Source: Cephalothrix simula (lineage: Eukaryota > Nemertea > Palaeonemertea > Archinemertea > Cephalotrichidae). Taken from it: a DNA stretch of 11,752 nucleotides. This document shows, one piece after another, positions 1-6,872 of this stretch. The stretch covers positions 1 to 11,752 of the forward strand of contig JAXIUW010195733.1 of assembly GCA_035591015.1 (NCBI GenBank), given 5' to 3'. Below the pieces are notes generated by a model that worked only from the letters and a program-made list of their open reading frames with translations, made no database searches and had not been told where the DNA came from. Both the position numbers and the translations under genes were made by a program. The stretch's first letter is position 1, and each line of letters begins with the position of its first letter.

Positions 1-1242
1 GGCGCTGCGCGCCTCGGTAAATAACTGCTTTCATATTGCACTCAGAAAGCGTCGAATAACTGTATAATATTCGATACAACCACAAAAAGTTCTTATGAGC
101 CGGGGAAAAGTGACAGGCATATCCATCTTTCATCCACTCGAACCATGATACAGAAGTATTTGATTCAACAATTTCTCCCAATCCTGGCATAAAAAGTCAA
201 TTTTTGCTTTAGATTTGTGCTTAGTAGGTAGCTCCTACCAAATACACATTTTTGTTTAGAGCGAGCGTTTCCGTTAATTTAAATGTTAACCGGATAGACA
301 GTGATAGAAGTCATTACATGAAGTTATAGTTATGACGTCATAAATTATTCTGTGATGCAATTGTGACGTCATAAAGTCAGAAATTTTGAAAATTCGGCAC
401 TGTAAAATTGTTTTAAATAAAGATAGAAAGAAAGTGAAGGGTGTTTTAGAAACACTGGACATCGCTTAATAATTCTAGATTTGCTCTTAAAGAATAATCA
501 CAGTTTACTAGGTCAAATATCGGCTGAAAAATGGTCACTTATTTTTTCGCTGATGACGTCACAAACAAATTTTTAATAATGATTCTAAAAGGTCAGCACA
601 AGGCATATGATATCTTATTGCAATATACTTTTAAATATGGCTATTTTTTCCTTTGGGCCATCTTACCTTCGCCAGAAAGAATCGGTCCGCAGCGAAAGGG
701 CCATTTATACGTCTTTCGTTAGTAGATCTCTAAGCGCAGTTAAGTGGCATATCATCACGCAATATTTTAAAAGTAAAAAATCAATATTGCAAAACACTCA
801 ATCCGTCATTATTTATTATCCGATCGAAGTATGTATTCTTTCAATAATTTATTTGTCATAAATCTATTAAATCAGATAAAAAATGTGAATTATTTTGTGT
901 GTGTTATAACTAATACAATTTAAAATACATTAAAACAGGGGCTCAAAAGTGCTCTACTAAATTGGGTATCGGTATTTGACAGAAATATGTAATGGATTTT
1001 GATGCGTTTTTTTATAAGCTTATGAAAAAAAGAAGAAAATTCAGCGTTGGTCGAGTGTTCACCCAATGTTTTTGATGTTGAGTGTAAAGGGGCAAAAATT
1101 TAATTTCAAAATCGGGGAGATTTTAAATCTGACGTTAGACCTCTTTCATATCCCCTGATTAAAAGATATGGATTACCCTGTTATGTAAAAAATACTGAAT
1201 TATCAGCTCCCCTTTTACTAAAATCGTCTCTCTGTCTTTCAG
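1..1242 (+). other. AMD1: Intron upstream of the first visible AMD1 exon (partial)
   Basis: This AT-rich stretch is taken as intron because it ends in a strong acceptor: a pyrimidine tract (tctctctgtctttcag) directly before coding sequence. I looked in it for the missing N-terminal exon, which should encode the beta-chain residues and end two bases into a codon, and found nothing resembling it. The short open frames at 531-722 and 607-861 match nothing I recognise. Three copies of the palindrome TGACGTCA lie at 333-340, 364-371 and 554-561. No other structure is supported. Confidence 0.7.
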
Positions 1243-1369
1243 TGAGAGCAGTATGTTCATTTCAAAGAACCGTTTCATATTAAAAACCTGCGGCCAGACC
1301 ACCCTCCTGTATGCAGTCGAACCACTTTTAAGGCTTGTGAAAGAATTTTGTGGCTTTGAAAAAGTGATT
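1243..1369 (+). CDS. AMD1: S-adenosylmethionine decarboxylase, internal exon with processing site and catalytic Cys
   Basis: AdoMetDC decarboxylates S-adenosylmethionine to supply aminopropyl groups for spermidine and spermine; it is cytosolic and uses a covalent pyruvoyl group. This exon begins with the last base of a split codon and then reads [17 protein letters not shown] and onward for 42 codons. In human numbering Glu67-Ser68 is the self-cleavage site: Ser68 becomes the pyruvoyl group at the start of the alpha chain. Lys80 (putrescine/charge network) and Cys82 (catalytic proton donor) are both present in FILKTCG. The rest ([16 protein letters not shown]) aligns without gaps to human 93-108. 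Borders are tctttcag|T and GTGATT|gtaagt; the entering intron is phase 2 and the leaving intron phase 0. The open frame continues past the donor to 1435 only by chance. Preceding exons are outside the window. Confidence 0.95.
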
Positions 1370-1442
1370 GTAAGTATTCTAACTATAAACCTCTTAGAAC
1401 ACTGTTATTCGAAATATTACCTCAAAAACCATTGATTCACTA

Positions 1443-2090
1443 CACAAATGGATGGAAAAATTGGTTAAAGCATGGCTTGATGTTCCCAGGGTTTCTAATA
1501 TTAGCGGTATAGGAACCCCATAACCTATATATCACTTGAAAGAGCATGCGAAATAGAGTGGAATGATAGTAGTTTTATGTCCCTACCACCTTATGGTGGT
1601 GGTTAAAAAGGTTCGAAAGAAATGGCCAAAAATCAGCAATTTATTGATTTTTTTTATTTTTGGCAACCAGGAAAATAGGAACCCCCATTAAATATTAATC
1701 TGGAGAGAGTATGTAAAATGCAGTTGACTTGTGGTGGCTTCTTGTCTTTACAACCACCTGGTGAAAAATGGCGGCTAAAAATGTTTAAATCGATAATTTT
1801 GATTTAGAACATTTTTGACCCTCATTCTCCACCAGGTGGCGTTAGGGACAGGAAACCACCACCAGTTTACTGCATTTGGCATACCCTTTCCAGGATGAAT
1901 AGTTTATGGGGGTTCCTATTTTCCTCGTTGCCTCAAATTAAAAAAATCAATAATTTGCTGATTTTCGCCCATTTTACTCCATTTTGCATGCCCTTTCCAG
2001 TGATATATAGGTAATGGGGGTCCTATACACCTAATATGAGAAACCCCTGGGGGTAGCTAACTTTAAGCCATGCCTCAACCAATTTTTCCA
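1443..2090. mobile_element. Quasi-palindromic MITE-like element, copy 1 (most complete)
   Basis: The element starts after TA (1441-1442) with CACAAATGGATGG and runs through GAAAAATTGGTTAAAGCATGG. The mirror sequence CCATGCCTCAACCAATTTTTCC ends it at about 2090. Long arms face each other: 1507-1554 (GTATAGGAACCCC...GCATGCGAAAT) is the inverse of 1981-2028, and the TCAGCAATTTATTGAT region near 1633 is the inverse of 1938-1963. Each arm holds two diverged versions of one module (CCACCAGGTGG, then GGGACAGGAAACC, TTACTGCAT, CCCTTTCCAG, GGGGGTTCCTAT). The outermost right-end bases (CATTTGTG) are missing. It has no coding capacity. The TA flank suggests mobilisation by a Tc1/mariner-like transposase, which is an inference. 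It lies wholly inside an AMD1 intron. Confidence 0.8.
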
Positions 2091-2603
2091 ACTTGAGAGC
2101 ATTGTTGGTCATAGCTGTACATGTTTTTCAACTTGTTTATTCTATGTTTTCCTTCCTCTTGTTTTTTTTATTTAATTTTTTAACTTTAGCCACATACTGT
2201 ACTATAAGTGAATTATTATCTATAGGGCTTAAACAATGTACATTTGTTTCTTTGTTATTCTACATCAGAGATGGGATTGATAAAGTTCAAGGTTACATGA
2301 TGACGTTGGAGCAATTATTACCCTGTCTAAAGTCTTTTTTCCGAATTATGTTAATTCTTATCTTTTCGCTTCTAATAAGTGGATTAAAAAGATTCAGTTG
2401 TGAAACCTGGGGTTTCAGAATTCAGAAGGCAAAAGATTGGCGATAATTGAGTTAGAAATTACGGGGTTTCCAAGAAACAGAAGTTTAGTCCAATAATTAG
2501 TTGGGAATTTCAGAAATGCCATCGAGGGTCGATGCCCTTGACTAATTGTTGCCCTTCAACATTTCTATTTTTTAATTTGTTAAGCAAAATTTTTGTTGCT
2601 GAC
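2091..2603 (+). other. AMD1: Intron remainder, no gene
   Basis: AT- and T-rich intronic DNA. A 117-codon open frame at 2093-2446 encodes a hydrophobic, Phe/Leu-rich string. It has no recognisable family, looks like the product of T-rich sequence, and overlaps the end of the repeat element. Two small hairpins are visible (GAAACC-TGG-GGTTTC near 2402-2416 and CATCGA-GGG-TCGATG near 2519-2533). Nothing else is supported. Confidence 0.55.
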
Positions 2604-2650
2604 TATTTATTTATTTATTTATTTATTTATCTATTTATTTATTTATTTAT
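2604..2650. repeat. Tetranucleotide microsatellite (TATT)n
   Basis: About twelve copies of TATT in a row, interrupted once by TATC. It sits roughly 50 bases upstream of the acceptor of the next AMD1 exon, so length changes would alter the branch-point and polypyrimidine environment of that intron. Confidence 0.95.
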
Positions 2651-2697
2651 ATTAATGTATTTTTATTTAGTCATTCATTTATCATTCATTATTACAG

Positions 2698-2800
2698 GAT
2701 GTTTTCTATTCAAGAAGAAATTACATGAGGCCAAACGAACAACCAAAAATGCACCAAACATTTGATGCCGAAGTTAGTTGTCTGGACCAAATGTTTGAGC
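2698..2800 (+). CDS. AMD1: S-adenosylmethionine decarboxylase, internal exon (putrescine-site residues)
   Basis: This exon continues the AMD1 protein in phase 0 from the previous exon: DVFYSRRNYMRPNEQPKMHQ and on to CLDQMFE, 34 codons plus one base. It aligns without gaps to human residues 109-142 (human SFFYSRKNFMKP...). The FYS motif gives the equivalents of human Phe111 and Ser113, which line the buried charged pocket where putrescine activates processing and decarboxylation in animal enzymes. Borders are attacag|GATG and GAGC|gtaagt; the leaving intron is phase 1, so the final C joins AT of the next exon to make His. Near-perfect agreement with the family and strong splice sites make the call secure. 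Confidence 0.94.
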
Positions 2801-2964
2801 GTAAGTACAATACATATTGTGTACGTGTATTATGAAAATAATTCACCTATATCTGTCTGGAAAACTTGACGATAAGCCGGTCACCTTATATCTGTCTTAA
2901 AATTATATCAAAAAAATATCCAAAAAAATCCAACAACTGGCACAAGAAATAAAAGTTATAAAAC

Positions 2965-2992
2965 CAAAGCTTTCGGCTTTCGCCTTCGTCAG
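2965..2992 (-). ncRNA. Hammerhead-core-like motif, possible retroelement remnant
   Basis: On the minus strand the sequence reads CTGACGA, then a small hairpin A-GGC-GAAA-GCC, then GAAA-GCTTTGG. CTGANGA plus stem II plus GAAA is the conserved core of hammerhead ribozymes, and minimal type I versions are known from Penelope-like retroelements. Upstream on the same strand, GTATGA and TCATAC could form part of a stem I. I could not find a convincing stem III partner (CCAAAGC followed by UH), and the first pair of stem II would be A-C. Self-cleavage is therefore unproven. It may be a decayed ribozyme or a chance match within a repeat. Confidence 0.3.
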
Positions 2993-3087
2993 TGGTATGA
3001 CAACTTATCGAACTTCAGTTGTGTGATAAGGATTGTGTCATCATACAAATAATAAATAAGATACTAAAATATCTGTACGCAGCTCTG

Positions 3088-3114
3088 CGTTGGTCCCGGG
3101 TTCGAGCCCTATAC
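3088..3114 (+). repeat. tRNA-like B box fragment (SINE debris)
   Basis: GTCCCGGGTTCGAGCCC contains a near-consensus RNA polymerase III B box (GGTTCGANYCC) in a T-arm-like setting. No convincing A box or cloverleaf lies 40-60 bases upstream, where the sequence is AT-rich. It is best read as the 3' part of a tRNA-derived SINE, directly before the CpG-rich array. Confidence 0.4.
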
Positions 3115-3157
3115 TGCTGGCGTGAGTTTTCGGCTGGCCGGGCGGTATGGACAGAAA

Positions 3158-3823
3158 CGATGTCGCATTGATATCTCAATTAAAATGTTCATTGATATCG
3201 CCGCCATATAGCTGCGCCTTTGCTCTTTCCTTCTGAACACAATGCGAATTGAATTTTGCGATATTGCAAAGGAACATCGATGTCCCCGCGATATCCCAGT
3301 GACATCGCTAAACTGAATCGATGTCGCCGCGATACTGCCGATCCTTTTCTCACTGCCGAGAATGTGATTTTGCGTTTTTGCAATGGGGCATCGATGTCAC
3401 CGCGATATCAAAGTGAAATCGCAAACGCGCCTCTATGTCGCCGAAATATTGCCGCTCCTTTTCTCCCTTCCTCTAAGCCCAATGCTGAGAATGTGATTTT
3501 GCGATATCGCAAATGTGCGTCGACGTCACCCCGATATCAAAGCGACATCGTAAAGGCGCGTCGATGTCGCCGCTCCTTTGCTCTCCTTTAAGTCTAATGC
3601 GATTTCGGAAAATCGCAAAGGCGCATCGATGTCGCCGAGATATCACAGCGACATCGCAGATGCTTCCGCACGATATTACAGCAACGTAGCAAATGAGACA
3701 TCGGGATGCTTAGGCGATATCGCAGCGATGAGATTCTACGATGTCGCAAAGCCGCATCGGTGGTACCGCGATATACCTGCGATTTGATGCGCTTTAGCGA
3801 CCCGGTTTGCGACATCGCGAAAT
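3158..3823. repeat. CpG-rich tandem array of palindromic words (about 105-130 bp units)
   Basis: Degenerate tandem units begin with AATGYGATTTTGCG at about 3240, 3360, 3490 and 3596, and decayed material continues to 3823. Each unit runs in the order TTTTGCGATATYGCAAA, GCATCGATGTCRCCGCGATATC, AAAGYGACATCGC, a second TCGATGTCGCCG, and a pyrimidine-rich spacer (CTCCTTTTCTC). Spacer length differs between units. The sequence is far richer in CG than its flanks and consists largely of self-complementary words (ATCGAT, GATATC, TCGA). TTTGCGATATCGCAAA at 3498-3513 is a perfect 16-bp palindrome. Few stop codons occur, so several frames stay open (3256-3591 on + encodes a repeated SMSPRYQSDIA-like peptide). 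I regard these as by-products, since the array is inside an AMD1 intron and matches no protein family I know. Confidence 0.8.
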
Positions 3824-4523
3824 CAATCCCCTTTGTCGTATTGAGGAGAGACCATAGAATGCAAATTACGTCATAGTACTGTAGCTATATTGCCTTGCTA
3901 TGGCGCAGCCATTAAGAGTATGAGTCGAGGAAAAGGCACCGTTTGTCCTCCTGAGGTGGAAATTCTAATGGTCCCTCCTGATGACATTTTAGAAGCTTTC
4001 TTTGTATTTATTATTCCAAAAGTAATTGTGCAAGGTTTCTAGACCTTACAGACTAGATTGTTTTTTGCATAATCAGATGGTTCATGACTTGTACAATTCA
4101 TGAACTATCTGGCATAATTTATTTCAAAGTCACTAATTCCTATTTTACTATTGTTGGTATTCAAAATTCGTATTTTGTATATGTTTACAGTGCATGAAAT
4201 TATTTTTAGCTGTTTTTAATTGCATTTTAAATATTCATAGGGCATTTAAACCTGGGGTTTTAAATGAATACTTTTGCTGGTTAAATACTATTCAAATTGT
4301 TCATGATAGTTTTTCTTTGCAAAAAGTTGGAAATTCCCCCTTTTCGATGGAAATATTGAAGCATGCCTAACTTACTGAAAGATCCTAAAATATAATTTCT
4401 TGTATTGCTGTTATTAAAGTCGGTCACACGTACAACTTACTCTACACAAAAGTTTTTAGCGTTTAGTAGTGGAGGTTTTAGAAGTGTTTAACCCAAACTT
4501 CAGAATTTGGTTTTAGGTTAAGA
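3824..4523 (+). other. AMD1: Intron part, no gene
   Basis: AT-rich intron with no exon-like sequence. The one visible structure is an imperfect hairpin at 4243-4266 (CATTTAAACC, loop TGG, GGTTTTAAATG). Nothing else can be supported. Confidence 0.5.
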
Positions 4524-4592
4524 GGTTCCGATGTCCCTTCTAGGAGATCTCGACGGGGGGGCGAAAACATCCAATTTTTCCATACATTTGTG
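4524..4592. mobile_element. Right-end fragment of the quasi-palindromic MITE-like family
   Basis: The order GGTTCC, CCCTTCTAGGAGA, CGACGGGGGGG, CCAATTTTTCCATACATTTGTG, TA follows the right end of the 4851-5223 copy (GGTTCC, CCCCTAATATGAGA, CGACGGGGG, CCATTTTTACCATCCATTTGTG). It ends in CATTTGTG+TA (4585-4594), the expected terminus plus TA target site. Only the last 70 or so bases are left. It ends 27 bases upstream of the 43-nt AMD1 exon, so the element end abuts the branch-point/acceptor region of that intron. Confidence 0.6.
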
Positions 4593-4619
4593 TATTTATC
4601 ATATTTTGTATTTTTTCAG

Positions 4620-4662
4620 ATGGTGCTGCTTATGCCCTTGGGCGTCTGAACGGAGATTGCTG
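4620..4662 (+). CDS. AMD1: S-adenosylmethionine decarboxylase, 43-nt internal exon
   Basis: A very short exon encodes GAAYALGRLNGDC between two split codons. Its first two bases complete a His codon with C from 2800, and its last two bases (TG) complete Trp with G from 6873. The product (H)GAAYALGRLNGDC(W) matches human residues 143-157 (NGAAYCMGRMNSDCW). Borders are ttttttcag|AT and TTGCTG|gtaggt. The alternative donor four bases downstream would read TGG TAG, a stop, which supports the chosen border. Skipping this exon (43 nt, not a multiple of three) would shift the frame and destroy the enzyme. Confidence 0.93.
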
Positions 4663-4850
4663 GTAGGTGAAGTCAAGTAGATGATTTTTAAAACGTTGAG
4701 CAAAATATTCTTGTTCCCCCAGCTGTGTGCCATTAAAAAATATTCACCAAAACAATTCTAAGATATGTGCATCGCAGTTCTAAAAATCGATGTCCACATG
4801 CGCACATGCCAAATCTAATATTTTTATTCGATTTTACATATGTGTACATA

Positions 4851-5223
4851 CACAAATGGTGGTTTAAATTGAGACTTTTGATCTTAAACATTTTTGACCA
4901 CCATTCTTAACCAGGTGGCGGTAAGGACATGGAACCATTTTACTGCATTTTGCTTACCTTTTCCGTCGATGTATAGTTTATGGAGGTTCCTATTAGTAAA
5001 AAATCAAAAAAATCATTAATATGACTTTCGTCAGTTTTTCGCAGAATTAGCACCGCCATCCTGGTGGTAGAAACATGAAATTACAATCTTGGTTCCTCAT
5101 TTTGCATGCCCTTCCAGTGATATATAGGTTATGGGGGTTCCTATACCCCTAATATGAGAAACCGACGGGGGCCGGGTAGTCAACACCAAGTCATGCCTCA
5201 ACCATTTTTACCATCCATTTGTG
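4851..5223. mobile_element. Quasi-palindromic MITE-like element, copy 2 (left half deleted)
   Basis: The left terminus TACACAAATGG (4849-4859) passes abruptly into the centre and right arm: CTTAAACATTTTTGACCACCATTC, CCAGGTGGCGGTAAGGACATGGAACC, then a second module with CATCCTGGTGGTAGAAACATGAAA. The end is CAACCATTTTTACCATCCATTTGTG (to 5223), leading into a (GT)n run. Both termini are present but most of the left arm is gone, so this copy cannot form the long hairpin of copy 1. The two modules of the right arm are clearest here, both carrying TGCATTTTGC...CCTTTTCC/CCCTTCCAG...TTATGGRGGTTCCTAT. Confidence 0.75.
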
Positions 5224-5340
5224 TGTGTGTGTACATATAAGCATTATGCGAGTTGCAAGCTGCACATTATTTATAAATTTGTGGATTGCAGATTATACAT
5301 GTACATTGTACATTTGTGATATTTTTAGAAGTTGTTATAT

Positions 5341-5770
5341 ATTCGCGAATGGCAGAACCGCGAATCTTAAATCGCGTACATTCTAATGTGTGAATTCGCT
5401 ATTCGCAGATAGCAGATTGTACATTCGCGAATGGCATAACCGCGAGTCGCATGTTGTGTATTCTCTAATAAGCAGATACGCAATTTGTGACTTAAGTCAT
5501 GTACAATGTATTCGCGTATTTTCCAGTGTGTGGATACACGTTTTGCGACTTGCGTATCGCATATCCGTAACTCGCGTATTCGCGACGTGATACGTAAGTT
5601 ATCCCTAAAAATTGACCAAGGTGCAAGCCGCGAATCGTACTGCATATCTGCACATTGGCGACTTCGTATTCTCAAAATAATGTACGGATACGCTATTCTC
5701 GATTTGCGATTACGCGTGTCGCTTGTTTGCGTATTCTTTAATATACGGATACGCGACATGTATTTCGTAA
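5341..5770. repeat. CpG-rich degenerate array of ATTCGCGAAT-type words
   Basis: A near-identical 23-base string beginning ATTCGCGAATGGCA and ending AACCGCGA occurs at 5341-5363 and again at 5423-5445 (one mismatch, 82-base offset). Weaker units follow with ATTCGCGTATT near 5510 and ATTCGCGACG near 5577. Related words (CGCGAATCG, GCGTATCGCATATCC, GGATACGC, GATTACGCG) fill the block to about 5770. As in the 3158-3823 array, CG is common and words are self-complementary, against an AT-rich, CG-poor surround. Open frames on both strands here (5367-5789 minus, 5506-5859 plus) share no recognisable protein family and are treated as chance. Confidence 0.65.
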
Positions 5771-6393
5771 AGCTCTGGACATGCCTCAAACTTTTGCCTG
5801 GTCGTTGCCAGAGGAGCCTCTACCTATCACTCCATAGAAGATCTAAGATGGATATATGATAAGTCTCTCTAAGAACCTTATGCCCATGGGACCACGTCTT
5901 GGTTTTAAAAATCCCTTGTGATACTCATCTCAAATTTAGCATAAATTCCATCACAGTCTTTATTGATTTTTATGCTTCATAAAACCTAAGTATTTCATCA
6001 GGATACATCCTATCCCATGTCGTCGATTAGGTTATCCCACTTATTGATTTCTTCCTTTCTGCTAAACTTTCTGATTTTATTAATGGCAATTTAAAACAAT
6101 TAGTAATGAAGAAGGTTGATACTAATTATGCTAGATCATTAATTTGGGATTGAAGTGAACTAAACTGAGCTGGGACTCGTTTGCCTCTTCTGCCCTAACC
6201 CTATCTATCGTTGGAAAAATATTGATCATTTTATACTTAAGCTTAGTTTACGTTTCATGTTCATGTACGTCAATGTAAAATGTTTAGATGGAGTCCCCTA
6301 TATGGTATAGGGGAAATAACGCATGCATTAGCACCCTAGTGTAGAGTGCGTCATAAGTTTCTAAAAATACTGTTCTAATTGGCTTATTTTCAG
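5771..6393 (+). other. AMD1: Intron part, no gene
   Basis: Unremarkable AT-rich intron with no exon-like sequence. One clean hairpin is present at 6294-6314: 9-bp arms TCCCCTATA and TATAGGGGA around a TGG loop. I see nothing else to annotate. Confidence 0.5.
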
Positions 6394-6539
6394 GGGGAAT
6401 AGTCTCAACGGTCCGCTTTTCCCTTACTTAGCCGTACAAAGCTCCTGGGAAACCGCCTCTCGGCTACTCTTATCGATAAGTCCCCAGGGATCTTTAACGT
6501 GCGAGCCCACGCCTTACGCGGCCCGCCTTTGATAAAGCA

Positions 6540-6611
6540 GGGGACGCCGGGATTCGAACCTGGGTCCTATCGCTAGGCAATCTCAAGCTCTACCCACTAG
6601 ACCACCGGAGC
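6540..6611 (-). pseudogene. tRNA-Gly-like sequence 1 (pseudogene or SINE head)
   Basis: On the minus strand the unit starts GCTCCGGTGGTCTAGTGGGTAG (an A-box-type segment like tRNA-Gly) and ends with a perfect B box, GGTTCGAATCC. Its 72-base length and spacing fit a tRNA, with a loop TTGCCTA that would carry anticodon GCC. However, the acceptor strands (GCTCCGG and CGTCCCC) do not pair, the anticodon stem is mostly mismatched, and the T stem has one A-C mismatch. It is therefore unlikely to be a working tRNA. Confidence 0.6.
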
Positions 6612-6653
6612 TAACCCCGCCTTTGATAAATCAGTGGGCATGCGCTGCTATGT

Positions 6654-6722
6654 ATCTTCGCCTGGTTTCGAACCTGGGTCCTCTCGCAAGGCAATCCAAA
6701 GCTCTAACCTCTAGAGGCATCT
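6654..6722 (-). pseudogene. tRNA-Gly-like sequence 2 (more decayed)
   Basis: This is a diverged second copy of the unit at 6540-6611, on the same strand. The minus strand reads CCTCTAGAGGTTAGAGC (decayed A box), a TTGCCTT loop and GACCCAGGTTCGAAACC (B box nearly intact). Stems are degraded as in copy 1. The shared flanking string shows that the two arose by duplication of a larger segment rather than by independent insertion. Confidence 0.5.
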
Positions 6723-6804
6723 TCTGCTGACCTGAGAATCTACCCCTTTCATGCACTTAAACATTGCCCCTCAAATATATGGTTAACGTCGTAGGAACGC
6801 ACTT

Positions 6805-6817
6805 GGGGGGGGGGGGG
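6805..6817 (+). repeat. G13 homopolymer
   Basis: Thirteen consecutive G bases lie 55 bases upstream of an AMD1 acceptor. On the transcript strand this is a potential G-quadruplex or hnRNP-binding run near a splice site. The exact length is prone to sequencing error. Confidence 0.9.
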
Positions 6818-6872
6818 CGATAATTGGTTCTCAGATCTTCCAGCAAATATTAACAGGTGTTAATTCTTTCAG

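Larger units (their letters stand above)
2801..3157 (+). other. AMD1: Intron part with repeat debris
   Basis: This part of the 2801-4619 intron holds two short related strings (ACCTATATCTGTCT near 2845 and ACCTTATATCTGTCT near 2882), a hammerhead-core-like motif on the minus strand (listed separately), and a tRNA-type B box (also listed). The mixture looks like remnants of retroelements. No coding exon is visible. Confidence 0.5.
6394..6735 (-). repeat. Composite repeat containing two tRNA-like units
   Basis: This GC-richer block inside the intron holds a duplicated unit. CGCCTTTGATAAA(G/T)CAG(G/T)GG occurs at 6524 and 6618, each followed by a minus-strand tRNA-like sequence with its B box. 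The second copy carries about 20 extra bases between the two parts. The 6400-6520 part (CCCCAGGGATCTTTAACGTGC and neighbours) may be the body of the same element. It is read as a tRNA-derived SINE or a tandemly duplicated tRNA-pseudogene segment; the family name is unknown to me. Confidence 0.55.

Noticed and set aside
531-722. Open frame containing GQHKAYDILL, considered as the missing N-terminal AMD1 exon
   Set aside because: It resembles the pre-cleavage region only over a few residues, lacks the conserved upstream and VLS-type sequence, and has no donor in the required phase.
2093-2446. 117-codon open frame with hydrophobic stretches, possible small membrane protein
   Set aside because: The Phe/Leu-rich composition follows from T-rich intron DNA, no family is recognisable, and it lies inside an AMD1 intron next to a mobile element.
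3256-3787. Open frames encoding repeated SMSPRYQSDIA-like peptides
   Set aside because: The frames stay open because the tandem words contain few stops; the minus strand is also open. No start context, splice signals or homologous family is visible. They are treated as products of the CpG-rich array.
5367-5859. Overlapping 140-codon (-) and 117-codon (+) open frames
   Set aside because: Both lie in the ATTCGCGAAT word array, encode Arg/Ser/Ile-rich strings with no domain, and are explained by its low stop-codon content.
6540-6611. Functional tRNA-Gly (GCC) gene on the minus strand
   Set aside because: Promoter boxes and length fit, but the acceptor and anticodon stems do not pair, and a second decayed copy lies beside it.
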